This document shows positions 1 through 9,597 of a stretch of 58,074 nt of DNA, one piece after another. The stretch covers positions 1-58,074 of the forward strand of contig NZ_JACVWU010000040.1 of the NCBI RefSeq assembly GCF_014596915.1, read 5' to 3'. Made by a program: the position numbers and the translations under genes. The notes below the pieces were generated by a model. It saw only the letters and a program-made list of their open reading frames with translations, made no database searches and was not told the DNA's origin. Position 1 is the stretch's first letter. The number at the start of each line of letters is the position of its first letter. Origin of the DNA: Streptomyces sp. TRM68416 (GTDB taxonomy: Bacteria; Actinomycetota; Actinomycetes; Streptomycetales; Streptomycetaceae).

Positions 1-45
1 GAGCTGCCGCACCCACCCCCCGTGAGCAGCGAAAGCAGGCAGGCG

Positions 46-1512
46 ATGAGCACGCACCGGCGCGGAATCAGCGGCAGGAACAAGGCGATGGGCGGCCTCG
101 TCGCCGCGGCCGTGGTGGGTGGCGGCGCCGTCTTCCTCACCGGCACCGCGCAGGCGGCCGGCGTGGGCGCCGCCTACACGAGGACCAGCGACTGGTCCAC
201 CGGGTACACCGCGCAGTACGTCGTCACCAACAACAGCGGCGCGGCGAAGACGGACTGGACCCTGGAGTTCGACCTGCCCCCGGGCACGAAGCTGAGCTCG
301 CTGTGGAACGCCGAGTCGAGCGTCAGCGGCGCGCACGTCACCGTGAAGCCGGCGGCCTGGGACAAGGACGGTCTGGCGGCCGGCGAGTCGGTCACCGTCG
401 GCTTCGTCGTCAACGGCACCGGCGACCCGACGGGCTGCCTCATCGACGACGCGAAGTGCTCCGCGGACGACAGCGCCACCCCGCATCCGACCGGCCGCCC
501 GACGGAGACGGCGACCCCGACCCCCACACCGACCCCCACCCCGACGGCCGAGCCGACCCAGACCCCCACGCCCACCCCCACCGCCTCCCCCTCGGAGAGC
601 ACCGGCAGCGGCACCCCGGCGAACGCCGGCTTCGCCCCCTACGTCGACACCTCCCTCTACCCGGCCTTCGACCTGCTCGCCACCGCCGCGGCCACCGGCG
701 TCAAGCACTACAACCTCGCCTTCGTCACCGACGGCGGCGGCTGCACACCCAAGTGGGGCGGCGTCACCGACCTCGGGAGCGACGCCGTGGCCGGACAGAT
801 CGGCGCCCTGCGCGCCAAGGGCGGCGACGTCCGGGTCTCCTTCGGCGGCGCGGCCGGCAGCGAACTCGCGACGACCTGCGCCTCGGCGGACGCGCTGGCC
901 ACGGCGTACGGCAAGGTCGTGGACGCCTACGACCTCACCAAGGTCGACTTCGACGTCGAGGGCGGCGCCCTGCCCGACGCCGCGGCCAACACTCGCCGCG
1001 CCCAGGCCATCACCAAGCTCCAGAAGCAGCACCCCGGCCTGGACGTCTCCTTCACCCTCCCGGTGATGCCGGAGGGCCTGACCCAGGCCGGCGTGGACCT
1101 GCTGGCCGACGCGGCGAAGAACGGCGTCGACATCTCTGCCGTCAACATCATGGCGATGGACTACGGCCCGGCGTACAGCGGCGACATGGGCACCTACGCC
1201 GAGCAGGCCGCCACCGCGACGCAGGCCCAGATCAAGGGCGTCCTCGGGCTGAGCGACAGCGCCGCCTGGAAGGCCGTCGCCGTCACTCCGATGATCGGCG
1301 TCAACGACGTGCCCACCGAGATCTTCAAGGTCGACGACGCCGCCCAACTGGTGGACTTCGCCAGGTCCAAGGGGATCGGCTGGCTGTCGATGTGGTCCGC
1401 CACCCGCGACAAGCAGTGCCCGGGCGGCGCCAAGAACCACGCCGACGCCACCTGCAGCTCGATCGTCCAGGAGACCAACGCCTTCACGAAGGCATTCGCG
1501 GCCTACAAGTAG
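46..1512 (+). CDS. Secreted GH18 chitinase with N-terminal CBM2-like domain
   Basis: Predicted extracellular chitinase (488 aa from the ATG at 46; a GTG at 22 is an alternative start). An N-terminal signal segment runs through the hydrophobic stretch LVAAAVVGGGAVFL to an AQAAG cleavage region. It is followed by a roughly 100-residue CBM2-like carbohydrate-binding domain (TGYTAQYVVTNNSG), a Pro-Thr linker made of PTPTPT repeats, and a GH18 barrel. The catalytic DxDxE is visible as KVDFDVEGG, and MAMDYG is the typical GH18 strand after it. In the family the Glu of DxDxE is the acid and the reaction retains configuration through the substrate N-acetyl group. The gene is convergent with the cellobiose operon, separated by a strong hairpin. 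The upstream region lies outside the window, so regulation cannot be judged. Confidence 0.9.
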   Translation: MSTHRRGISGRNKAMGGLVAAAVVGGGAVFLTGTAQAAGVGAAYTRTSDWSTGYTAQYVVTNNSGAAKTDWTLEFDLPPGTKLSSLWNAESSVSGAHVTVKPAAWDKDGLAAGESVTVGFVVNGTGDPTGCLIDDAKCSADDSATPHPTGRPTETATPTPTPTPTPTAEPTQTPTPTPTASPSESTGSGTPANAGFAPYVDTSLYPAFDLLATAAATGVKHYNLAFVTDGGGCTPKWGGVTDLGSDAVAGQIGALRAKGGDVRVSFGGAAGSELATTCASADALATAYGKVVDAYDLTKVDFDVEGGALPDAAANTRRAQAITKLQKQHPGLDVSFTLPVMPEGLTQAGVDLLADAAKNGVDISAVNIMAMDYGPAYSGDMGTYAEQAATATQAQIKGVLGLSDSAAWKAVAVTPMIGVNDVPTEIFKVDDAAQLVDFARSKGIGWLSMWSATRDKQCPGGAKNHADATCSSIVQETNAFTKAFAAYK

Positions 1513-1541
1513 GTGCGCCGGTAACCGCCACGACAAGACCA

Positions 1542-1572
1542 GGGCGCGGCACCCCCCTCGGGTGCCGCGCCC
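1542..1572. terminator. Bidirectional hairpin terminator
   Basis: A perfect 13-bp stem (GGGCGCGGCACCC and its complement) with a 5-nt loop lies between the convergent chitinase and bglC stops. It is 29 bp beyond the chitinase stop and 30 bp beyond the bglC stop, so it can serve both genes. There is no clear U tract, as usual in Streptomyces. Confidence 0.8.
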
Positions 1573-1602
1573 GTCCCCCGTTTCCGGATGGTCTTCACTG
1601 CT

Positions 1603-3038
<1,436 letters not shown>

Positions 3039-3039
<1 letters not shown>

Positions 3040-3052
3040 GGAAGCGCTCCCA
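3039..3052. promoter_or_regulatory. CebR box at the bglC start
   Basis: Top strand TGGAAGCGCTCCCA, one mismatch from the perfect CebR palindrome TGGGAGCGCTCCCA seen upstream of cebE. It covers the bglC Shine-Dalgarno sequence and touches the start codon, so bound CebR would act as a roadblock in the transcribed region. Confidence 0.8.
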
Positions 3053-3100
3053 TAGGGGGTCGTGAAGACCGACGGGTTGGGGGGAATGGAGGAAGAAACA

Positions 3101-3128
3101 GGGGCCGGAGCGGCGGTGACCCGGCCCC
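3101..3128 (-). terminator. Hairpin between cebG and bglC
   Basis: GGGGCCGG pairs with CCGGCCCC around a 12-nt loop, 20 bp past the cebG stop. It could terminate or attenuate the cebEFG transcript and stabilise its 3' end, lowering bglC relative to the transporter genes. Confidence 0.55.
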
Positions 3129-3147
3129 CTGAGACGAATGCGGGGCA

Positions 3148-4050
3148 TCAGCCCTTGACGGCGCCCTGCATGATGCCGCCCACGATCTGCTTGCCGAAGA
3201 TCGCGAAGACGAGCAGCAGCGGCAGCGTGCCGAGCAGCGCGCCGGCCATGATCAGGGACTGGTCGGGCGTGTAGCCGCGGCCCAGTCCCGCGACCGCCAC
3301 CTGGACGGTCGGATTGCCGGTCTGGGTGAGCACCAGGAACGGCCACAGGAAGTCGTTCCAGGTCTGCACGAACATCAGCATGCCCAGCACGGCCATCGCG
3401 GGGCGGGCCGCCGGGAACACCACGTGCCACACCACGCGCCAACTGCTCGCGCCGTCCACCCGGGCCGCCTCGATGATCTCGTCCGGCAGGGCCTGGAGCA
3501 GGTACTGCCGCATGAAGAACACACCGAACGCGCTCACCAGCGACGGGAAGATCACCGCCTGCAACTGGTCGGTCCAGTCCAGCTTGGCGACCATCATGTA
3601 CAGCGGGATGATGCTGAGCTGCGGCGGCACCATCATCGTGCCGATCACGATCAGCATCATGGCGTTGCGGCCCTTGAAGCGCAGTTTGGCGAAGGCGAAC
3701 CCGGCGACCGTCGACAGCACGACGATCGTCACCGCGGAAATGCCCGCCACGATCGTGGTGTTGAGGAAGGCCTCGCCCAGGTTGGCGTCCTTCCAGGCGA
3801 TTTCGAGCTTGTCGAACAGGCCGGAGCCGAACCAGAGCGGCGGCGGGTTCTCCGCCAGCCGCTGGTTGTCGCGCGAGGCGGCGATCGCCGTCCACACCAG
3901 TGGGAACAGCGAGCCGATGGTGAACAGCGCGAGGATGATGTACGCGATCGGCCCGGCGTGCATCTGCCCGCCGGCCCGAGCCGACTTGGGCCGCCGCACG
4001 CGCGGCCGCTTGTCCTCGGGGGAGTCGGGTTTCGTCAGGGTCGTCGTCAC
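3148..4050 (-). CDS. cebG: Cellobiose/cellotriose ABC permease CebG
   Basis: MalG-type permease of a CUT1 carbohydrate ABC transporter, 300 aa, with about six membrane helices (for example AYIILALFTIGSLFPLVW near the N terminus). The EAA loop that docks the ATPase is visible as EAARVDGASSWRVVWHVVFP. The N terminus is a basic cytoplasmic tail. It lies 11 bp after cebF and is translated in the same operon. No ATPase gene is present; in Streptomyces the shared MsiK protein normally energises this transporter (established for Ceb systems). Substrate assignment rests on the CebR boxes and on bglC. Confidence 0.92.
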   Translation of the reverse strand: MTTTLTKPDSPEDKRPRVRRPKSARAGGQMHAGPIAYIILALFTIGSLFPLVWTAIAASRDNQRLAENPPPLWFGSGLFDKLEIAWKDANLGEAFLNTTIVAGISAVTIVVLSTVAGFAFAKLRFKGRNAMMLIVIGTMMVPPQLSIIPLYMMVAKLDWTDQLQAVIFPSLVSAFGVFFMRQYLLQALPDEIIEAARVDGASSWRVVWHVVFPAARPAMAVLGMLMFVQTWNDFLWPFLVLTQTGNPTVQVAVAGLGRGYTPDQSLIMAGALLGTLPLLLVFAIFGKQIVGGIMQGAVKG

Positions 4051-4061
4051 GGCCGGGTCTC

Positions 4062-5087
4062 CTAACTACTGGCGCGCAGCCGGCGCGAGATGACGTAGTT
4101 GACGATCCCGATCACGATGAGGATCAGGAACATCGTCCAGGCGATCGCGGAGGCGCGGCCCAGGTGCTGGTTGACCCAGCCCTGCTCGTACAGATACAGG
4201 CCGAGCGTCTGGAACTGGTGCTCGGGGCCGCCGGAGGCGCCCTTGTTCGCGTCGAACAGCAGCGGCTCGCCGAACAGCTGGGAGGCGCCGATGGTCGACA
4301 CGACGACCGTGAACAGGATCGTCGGGCGCAGCGAGGGCAGCGTGACATGGAAGAACTGCTGCCAGCGGCTGGCTCCGTCGAGCGCCGCCGACTCGTACAG
4401 ATCCTGCGGGATCGCCTGCATCGCGGCCAGGTAGATCAGCGCGTTGTAGCCGGTCCAGCGCCAGATGACGATCGTGGACACGGCGATCTGCGAGGCCCAT
4501 GTGTCGTTCTGCCAGTCGACGCTGTCGATGCCGACGGTCCCCAGCGCCCAGTTGATCATGCCGTAGTCGCGGCCGAAGAGCAGCACGAAGACCAGCGAGG
4601 CGGCGGCGATCGAGGTCGCGTACGGGGCCAGCATGACGACCCGGTAGAAGGTCGACGCGCGCAGCTTGTAGTTGAGGATGTGGGCGATGCCCATCGCCAT
4701 CAGCAGCTGCGGAACGGTCGAGATGATGCCGATCGTCAGCGTGTTCTGCGCGGCGTTCCAGTAGAAGTCGTCGTCGAAGATCCGCGTGTAGTTGCGCAGG
4801 CCCACCCACTTCATGTCGGTGGGTGCGGTGAGCTCCACCTGGTGCAGCGAGGCCCAGCCCGTGTAGATGAGCGGGAACAGGCCGAAGGCCAGGAAGAGCA
4901 GGAAGAACGGCGAGACGAAGGCGTACGGGCTCCAGCGCACGTCCCGCTGCCAGCGGCGGGACAGCCGGGACCGGCGCCGCCGCTCCTGCTCGGTGACCGG
5001 GCCCTCGCCGGAGGAGCGGCCCGGGGCCGCGCCCCCCTTTGCGGGGGACGCGGCGGCGGTGTCGTGCCCAGTGGTCATACGGGTCAC
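4062..5087 (-). CDS. cebF: Cellobiose/cellotriose ABC permease CebF
   Basis: MalF-type permease, 341 aa from a GTG at 5087 that overlaps the cebE stop (GTGA), so translation is coupled; an ATG at 5078 is the alternative start. After a charged cytoplasmic tail the first helix begins near PYAFVSPFFLLFLAFGLFP. A large periplasmic-side segment follows, then the transmembrane core with the EAA motif ESAALDGASRWQQFFHVTLP. It forms the membrane channel with CebG and takes sugar from the CebE lipoprotein. Confidence 0.92.
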   Translation of the reverse strand: MTRMTTGHDTAAASPAKGGAAPGRSSGEGPVTEQERRRRSRLSRRWQRDVRWSPYAFVSPFFLLFLAFGLFPLIYTGWASLHQVELTAPTDMKWVGLRNYTRIFDDDFYWNAAQNTLTIGIISTVPQLLMAMGIAHILNYKLRASTFYRVVMLAPYATSIAAASLVFVLLFGRDYGMINWALGTVGIDSVDWQNDTWASQIAVSTIVIWRWTGYNALIYLAAMQAIPQDLYESAALDGASRWQQFFHVTLPSLRPTILFTVVVSTIGASQLFGEPLLFDANKGASGGPEHQFQTLGLYLYEQGWVNQHLGRASAIAWTMFLILIVIGIVNYVISRRLRASS

Positions 5088-6403
5088 TGATCCAGGGCGT
5101 TGTCGATGGTCTTCACGGCGTTGTCCCAGGCCTGCTCGGCGGACTTGCCCTGGGCGACCAGGACCACACCGTTGTCGGTGAGACCCTGCTGGATGATCTG
5201 GTCCTTCGGGCCGATCGTCTGGACCGGGATGTTCGCGGCGGCCTCGGCGAAGATCTCGCCGATCGGCGCGTCACCGGTCATGTCGTTCTTGGCGCTGGTC
5301 ACCTCGGTCGACTCGTAGGCCGCCGGGGTGCTCGGGAAGCTGCCCTGCACACCGAAGAGCTTGGCCTGCTGCTCGGGGGCGGTCAGCCAGGCGGCCAGCT
5401 TCGCGGCCTCCTCCGCGTTCTTGCCGGACTTGGGCACGGTCAGGAAGGAGCCGCCCCAGTTGCCGGACCTGGGCGCCTGGGCGACGTCCCACTTGCCGGC
5501 CGCCTCGGGCTTCGACTTGCCCTTGATGTAGCCGAGCATCCACGGCGGGCAGGACATCGCGGCGAACTTGCCGTTGGCGATCGTGGTGTCCCAGGCGGGC
5601 TGGAACTGCGTCTGGTTGCCGACCAGTCCGGCCTCGGCCGCCTCGGCGGTGAGGTCGAACGCGGCCTTCACGGCCGGGTTGGTCTTGTAGATGACCTCGC
5701 CGGAGGAGTCGTAGAAGCGCTCCTCCTCACTGCTGAGGATGGCCTGGAGCAGGCCGCCGGGGGAGTCCAGGAAGGTGGTGCTGTCGCCCGCCTTCTTCTG
5801 GTAGTCCTTGCCGACCTCGACGAGCTTGTCCCAACTGCCGGCCCACAGCTTGCCGACTTCCTCGCGGTCGGTGGGCAGGCCGGCCTTCTGGAAGAGGTCC
5901 TTGCGGTAGCAGATGGCCATCGGGCCGACGTCGGTGCCGACGCCGATCGTCTGGCCGTCCTCAGTGGTGGCCTGCTCCCACTTCCACTCCAGGTAGTCGC
6001 TCTTCTTGCCGTACTTCGACAGGTCGAGCAGCTTGTCGGACTGGGTCTGGACGATCTCGGCGATGTTGCCGACCTCGACCATCTGGATGTCCTGGAGTCC
6101 GCTGTTGGTGGTGAGGTGGTTCAGCAGCGCCGGGTAGTAGTTCTCGTTGCGCTCGACGACGGTCTGCTGGATGTCGATGTCCGGGTTGAGCTTCTCGTAC
6201 TCCTTGTACAGACCGGCCTCCTCGAAACCGGCGGTGCCGAACAGACCGAGCGTGATCTTGGTCTTGCCGCCGCCGCTCCCCGACGACGAGTCGTTGTCGT
6301 CGCCGTTGCCGTCGTCGGCACAGCCGGCCAGCAGCCCGGTGCCCAGCGACGCCACCGCCGCGAGGACAACCGCCTTGCGGCGGATTCGGGTACGTGCTCG
6401 CAT
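5084..6403 (-). CDS. cebE: Cello-oligosaccharide-binding lipoprotein CebE
   Basis: Extracellular solute-binding protein family 1, 439 aa from the ATG at 6403. That start is chosen because AGGAGG lies 5 nt upstream; the longer open frame to 6583 would translate the leader and the operator region. The lipoprotein signal is clear: RIRRK, a hydrophobic core, and LLAGC with the lipid Cys at residue 28. A Ser/Gly-rich tether follows, then the mature binding fold (ITLGLFGTAGFEEAG). First gene of cebEFG-bglC. In S. scabiei the orthologue binds cellobiose and cellotriose and also links to thaxtomin induction (established elsewhere); here only the transport role can be inferred. Confidence 0.93.
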   Translation of the reverse strand: MRARTRIRRKAVVLAAVASLGTGLLAGCADDGNGDDNDSSSGSGGGKTKITLGLFGTAGFEEAGLYKEYEKLNPDIDIQQTVVERNENYYPALLNHLTTNSGLQDIQMVEVGNIAEIVQTQSDKLLDLSKYGKKSDYLEWKWEQATTEDGQTIGVGTDVGPMAICYRKDLFQKAGLPTDREEVGKLWAGSWDKLVEVGKDYQKKAGDSTTFLDSPGGLLQAILSSEEERFYDSSGEVIYKTNPAVKAAFDLTAEAAEAGLVGNQTQFQPAWDTTIANGKFAAMSCPPWMLGYIKGKSKPEAAGKWDVAQAPRSGNWGGSFLTVPKSGKNAEEAAKLAAWLTAPEQQAKLFGVQGSFPSTPAAYESTEVTSAKNDMTGDAPIGEIFAEAAANIPVQTIGPKDQIIQQGLTDNGVVLVAQGKSAEQAWDNAVKTIDNALDQ

Positions 6404-6518
6404 GTCGTCCTCCTGTTGCCCTGACGTGCCGACCCCCCGGCCAACTGCAATGTTGGGCCCGTTAGTTCTCGCTGCGGCTCGGGCGGGGAACGTGCGGGAT
6501 GTGTATGTGTCAGGTACC

Positions 6519-6534
6519 GTGGGAGCGCTCCCAC
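6519..6534. promoter_or_regulatory. CebR operator upstream of cebE
   Basis: GTGGGAGCGCTCCCAC is a perfect 16-bp palindrome containing the 14-bp CebR box. It sits 116 bp upstream of the cebE ATG and 226 bp upstream of cebR, in the divergent promoter region, so it can repress cebE and perhaps cebR. Release by cellobiose or cellotriose is known for CebR. Confidence 0.93.
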
Positions 6535-6696
6535 AAGTGATGTGTTGAAGAGTCGTCGGTCCGGGCGGGGGTGTCAAGGGCACGGGAGCGGAGAGATGCG
6601 TTCAGTTATCGGGCTGTTAACTGCGACCCGGTGGGCGGCCGGGTCGCGCGGTCCGGTGGACCCGGTGTCGGGAGGGCGACTGCCGGGGGAAGGCCA

Positions 6697-6714
6697 CAGT
6701 CCCGCACGGGACTG
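6697..6714. promoter_or_regulatory. Inverted repeat upstream of cebR
   Basis: CAGTCCC-GCAC-GGGACTG, a perfect 7-bp inverted repeat 46 bp before the cebR ATG. It does not resemble the CebR box. It may be a hairpin in the cebR leader or a site for another regulator; the role is unknown. Confidence 0.4.
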
Positions 6715-6759
6715 TTAAATTCCAGGCCAGCGACACGACGACGGCGAAAGGCGGAGCCC

Positions 6760-7815
6760 ATGGCAAGCCACGGAGCGCGGGGCCGGAGCGGTGGGCGTCC
6801 CACCCTCGAAGAGGTCGCCGCGCGCGCCGGTGTCGGGCGGGGCACGGTCTCCCGGGTGATCAACGGCTCGCCCCGGGTCAGCGACGCCACCCGTGCCGCC
6901 GTGGAAGCCGCGGTCGCCGAACTCGGCTACGTCCCGAACACGGCCGCCCGCGCCCTGGCCGCCAACCGCACCGACGCGATCGCCCTGGTCGTCCCCGAGC
7001 CGGAGACCCGCTTCTTCTCGGAACCGTACTTCTCGGACATGCTCAAGGGCGTCGGCGCCGAACTCTCCGACACCGAGATGCAGTTGCTGTTGATCTTCGC
7101 GGGCAGCGACCGGGAGCGGCAGCGCCTGGCCCAGTACCTGGCCGCGCACCGCGTGGACGGCGTCCTGCTGGTCTCGGTGCACGCCGACGACCCGCTGCCC
7201 GACCTGCTGGCCCAACTGGAGATACCGGCCGTGATCAGTGGCCCGAGATCCGCCGCCGAGACCCTCACCTCGGTGGACTCCGACAACTACGGCGGCGCCC
7301 GCCAGGCCGTGGAGCACCTGCTCTCCCGCGGCCGCCGGGAGATAGCTCACATCACCGGCCGCCTGGACGTCTACGGCGCCCAGCGCCGCGTCGACGGCTA
7401 CCGCGACGCCCTGCGCGACGCGGGCCACACCGTGGACGAGCGGCTGATCGAACCGGGCGACTTCACCGACGAGGGCGGCCGGCGCGCGATGACTGCCCTG
7501 CTGGAACGCCGCCCCGACCTCGACGCCGTCTTCGCCGGCTCGGACGTGATGGCCGCGGGCGCCCGTCAGGTGTTGCGCGAGCGGGGCGTGCGCATCCCCG
7601 AGGACGTGGCGCTGGTCGGCTACGACGACTCCGCCATCGCCCGCCACATGGACCCGCCCCTCACCAGCGTCCGCCAGCCCATCGAGGAGATGGGCCGCCG
7701 CATGATCGACCTGCTCCTGGAAGAGATCGCCGACCGCCGCCCCGCGGTCTCCCGCGGGCTGAGGCGACGCCAGATGGTGCTGGCCACGGAGCTGGCGGAG
7801 CGGGCCTCGTCCTGA
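6760..7815 (+). CDS. cebR: LacI-family repressor CebR
   Basis: LacI/GalR transcriptional repressor, 351 aa from the ATG at 6760. The open frame extends back to 6571, but the helix-turn-helix (TLEEVAARAGVGRGTVSRVI, starting at residue 15) is at the normal distance from this ATG. A hinge region and a periplasmic-binding-like sensor domain follow (AIALVVPEPE, VDGVLLVSVH, DAVFAGSDVMAAG, VALVGYDDS). It is divergent from cebE with the palindrome between them. It represses cello-oligosaccharide uptake and cleavage until cellobiose or cellotriose binds. A decayed copy of its last 30 or so codons lies just downstream. Confidence 0.92.
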   Translation: MASHGARGRSGGRPTLEEVAARAGVGRGTVSRVINGSPRVSDATRAAVEAAVAELGYVPNTAARALAANRTDAIALVVPEPETRFFSEPYFSDMLKGVGAELSDTEMQLLLIFAGSDRERQRLAQYLAAHRVDGVLLVSVHADDPLPDLLAQLEIPAVISGPRSAAETLTSVDSDNYGGARQAVEHLLSRGRREIAHITGRLDVYGAQRRVDGYRDALRDAGHTVDERLIEPGDFTDEGGRRAMTALLERRPDLDAVFAGSDVMAAGARQVLRERGVRIPEDVALVGYDDSAIARHMDPPLTSVRQPIEEMGRRMIDLLLEEIADRRPAVSRGLRRRQMVLATELAERASS

Positions 7816-7841
7816 GCCCGGGGTGTCGCCTCGGGGGGCGG

Positions 7842-7945
7842 GGTGATCGATCCGCGGCCGGAGCGGGATCGTCGCCCGCCGTGCCGCGGTGTTCGGGGGA
7901 TGAAGCGACGCCGGGGCGTCCTGGCCACGGAGCCGGGGGCTTCAG
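7842..7945 (+). pseudogene. Decayed duplicate of the cebR 3' end
   Basis: This segment aligns by eye with cebR positions 7702-7800. Shared stretches include TGATCGA, CGCGGT and CTGGCCACGGAG in the same order and nearly the same spacing. Read in the cebR frame it gives ARRAAVF, then a one-base loss, then KRRRGVLATE, against DRRPAV and RRRQMVLATE in CebR. It looks like a diverged remnant of a tandem duplication or of a second LacI-type gene. It is not translated as a continuous product. Confidence 0.55.
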
Positions 7946-8229
7946 CGGTGCCAGCCGCGGCGGGGGCCGCGGCTCGGGCGTTCGGTGTGGTGGGTGATGA
8001 GCCAGGCGGCGGTCAGGAGCACTGTGCCCGTCAGCCATACGAGGACGACCAGCCAGGTGCCGGTCGCGCTGGCGGGGTCGTTGGCCTCGCGGCACAGGTC
8101 GCCGACGCAGGTCTCGGTGTCGTTCTCGGCGGCGTCCAGGGCGACCACGAGCCACAGCAGCATCGCCAGGTTGAACGCGAGGACGAGCCACGTCAGCAGG
8201 CGCCACCGGTGAGTTCGTCGCGACCTCAT
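7942..8229 (-). CDS. Small two-helix membrane protein
   Basis: 95 aa from the ATG at 8229, which has GGGAGG 6-7 nt upstream. Two hydrophobic helices are clear (LLTWLVLAFNLAMLLWLVVA and TWLVVLVWLTGTVLLTAAWL). A short outside loop between them contains two cysteines (CVGDLC), and the C-terminal tail is basic. I do not recognise a family or function. It lies between cebR and the tRNA-His gene. An in-frame open stretch continues upstream and is listed separately because its coding pattern is also good. Confidence 0.7.
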   Translation of the reverse strand: MRSRRTHRWRLLTWLVLAFNLAMLLWLVVALDAAENDTETCVGDLCREANDPASATGTWLVVLVWLTGTVLLTAAWLITHHTERPSRGPRRGWHR

Positions 8230-8472
8230 GATGAGCCTCCCAGTCTTCCGGCCGGCCCATAAGGCGACGATACGCCCTGCCTGCGGTGATGGCCGCAGCC
8301 GCCAGCGGATCTCGCCGTCCTGCCGCTCGTCGGTCGGGGCCGACCCGGCGGCCCGCGCGACGGCCGCGGAGGCGGAGCGGCCGACGTGGACGTGGGCGAT
8401 GACGGTGGGGGCGTCAGGCTGCTCGGCGAGCTGGGCGACGAGGGCGCGGGACGCCTCCGAGGGCCGGGCCAC
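8230..8472 (-). other. Possible coding segment (winged-helix-like) upstream of the membrane gene
   Basis: From a GTG at 8472 this frame runs without a stop into the membrane gene. In the first 35 or so codons nearly every third base is G or C, as in real Streptomyces genes. The peptide ALVAQLAEQPDAPTVIAHVH with GRSASAAVARAAG and a later DGEIRWRLR resembles a small winged-helix module. No convincing ribosome binding site is seen at 8472, and near the end the pattern weakens and includes a TTA codon. Either the downstream protein is a 176-aa fusion or this is a decayed neighbour. No other gene is seen between 8230 and 8574. Confidence 0.3.
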
Positions 8473-8574
8473 GGCCCTGCCAGGGCGCCGCGAGCCGACG
8501 ACCCAGGAGGTCGAGGCACGGGGTGTGCAGGGAGGCGGTCATTCTCGGGAGCGTGCGCGGCGGCCCGCAACGCA

Positions 8575-8609
8575 ATCAGCCGGTGACCTCCGAGAGGCCA
8601 CCGGCTGAT
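8575..8609 (-). terminator. Terminator after tRNA-His
   Basis: ATCAGCCGGTG pairs perfectly with CACCGGCTGAT (11 bp), extended by CCTC/GAGG with one bulge. It starts 8 bp beyond the 3' end of the tRNA gene on the minus strand, the expected place for its terminator. Confidence 0.75.
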
Positions 8610-8616
8610 CGCTCAG

Positions 8617-8690
8617 GGTGAGTGACGGGACTCGAACCCGCGGCATCCTGGACCACAACCAGGTGCTCTACCAGCTGAGCTACACCCACC
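8617..8690 (-). tRNA. tRNA-His (anticodon GTG)
   Basis: The minus strand folds as a full cloverleaf. The acceptor GTGGGTG pairs with CACTCAC; the D arm follows (AGCTCAGCTGGTAGAGC), then an anticodon stem-loop with GTG in CTGGTTGTGGTCCAG, and a T arm containing GGTTCGA. The 5' end has the extra G(-1) opposite C73 typical of bacterial tRNA-His. CCA is not encoded. It decodes CAC/CAU. There is no nearby integrase or duplicated tRNA 3' end, so it does not look like a used attachment site here. Confidence 0.95.
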
Positions 8691-8803
8691 ATGACCGGCT
8701 GTTCGCCTTGGGGCTTTCCGACCGGCCGAGAAAAAGTGTACAGGGTCCGAAGGGGTGCTCGCGCCCGCCTTTTGCGGGGCCCCGTTCCGGGCCCCGCGCG
8801 CGG

Positions 8804-9406
8804 CTACTGAGCAGGCAGAACGTACTTCGCGGCGATGCCCTTGGCGGTCTCGGAGTCCGGGCCGGGCTGGGGTACGAAGACGGCCTCGCGGTAGTACCGC
8901 AGTTCGGCGATCGACTCACGGATGTCGGCGAGCGCCCGGTGGTTGCCGTTCTTCTCGGGGCTGTTGAAGTACGCCCGCGGGTACCAGCGCCGGGCCAGCT
9001 CCTTGATGCTCGACACGTCCACGATCCGGTAGTGGAGGTAGTCCTCCAGCGTCGGCATGTCCCGCAGCAGGAAGCCGCGGTCGGTGCCGACGGAGTTGCC
9101 GCACAGCGGGGCCTTGCCCGGCTCCTTGACGTGCTCGCGGACATAGGCGAGGACCTGCGCCTCGGCGTCCGCCAGCGTCGTACCGCCGGCGAGTTCGTCG
9201 AGCAGTCCGGACGCGGTGTGCATCTGACGCACCACCTCCGGCATCGTCTCCAGGGCCGCGTCCGGCGGCCGGACGACGATGTCCACCCCCTCGCCGAGAA
9301 TGTTCAGCTCGGAGTCGGTGACGAGGGCGGCCACCTCGATGAGCGCGTCGTCGGACAGCGAGAGGCCGGTCATCTCGCAGTCGATCCACACCATGCGATC
9401 GTTCAT
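8804..9406 (-). CDS. orn: Oligoribonuclease
   Basis: 3'-to-5' exoribonuclease of the DEDDh family, 200 aa, that degrades 2-5 nt RNAs and pGpG, the final step of c-di-GMP turnover. The motifs are present in order: WIDCEMTGL (residues 8-16), DNA/RNA exonuclease middle region SVGTDRGFLLRDMP, and the third motif NHRALADIRESI. The gene lies next to adpA, as in other Streptomyces, where ornA mutants grow slowly and are delayed in development. It ends about 110 bp upstream of tRNA-His on the same strand. The tandem repeat region separates it from adpA. Confidence 0.94.
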   Translation of the reverse strand: MNDRMVWIDCEMTGLSLSDDALIEVAALVTDSELNILGEGVDIVVRPPDAALETMPEVVRQMHTASGLLDELAGGTTLADAEAQVLAYVREHVKEPGKAPLCGNSVGTDRGFLLRDMPTLEDYLHYRIVDVSSIKELARRWYPRAYFNSPEKNGNHRALADIRESIAELRYYREAVFVPQPGPDSETAKGIAAKYVLPAQ

Positions 9407-9447
9407 GCGACCACCCTACGGCTGACGTCGCGTTCTGTGGTGCCCGC

Positions 9448-9597
9448 GTCAGCAACGCCGCGAGGCCGGACGGGCTGGGACGCCGCGGGGCTGGGTGGGC
9501 TGGGACGCCGCGGCGCCGGGCGGGCTGGAGCGCCGCGGGGCTGGGTGGGCTGGAACGCCGCGGCGCCGGGCGGGCTGGAACGCCGCGAGGCCGGACG
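9448..9597. repeat. 25-bp tandem repeat between adpA and orn
   Basis: Five full units begin at 9473, 9498, 9523, 9548 and 9573, with a partial unit before them (9453-9472). Each has the core GGCTGGRRCGCCGCG. Units 1 and 3 end in GGGCTGGGTG, units 2 and 4 in GCGCCGGGCG, giving a 50-bp higher-order period. Because 25 is not a multiple of three, the array is not coding. It follows the adpA terminator and precedes orn, both on the minus strand. Confidence 0.85.

Noticed and set aside
520..600. The CCCACC/ACCCCC repeats in the chitinase as a regulatory repeat.
   Set aside because: They encode the Pro-Thr linker between the binding and catalytic domains, a normal low-complexity region.
8617..8690. 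tRNA-His as an integration site for a mobile element.
   Set aside because: No integrase, no duplicated tRNA 3' end and normal neighbouring genes on both sides.
9473..9597. The 25-bp array as a CRISPR.
   Set aside because: Units are directly adjacent with no unique spacers, no palindromic CRISPR repeat and no cas genes.
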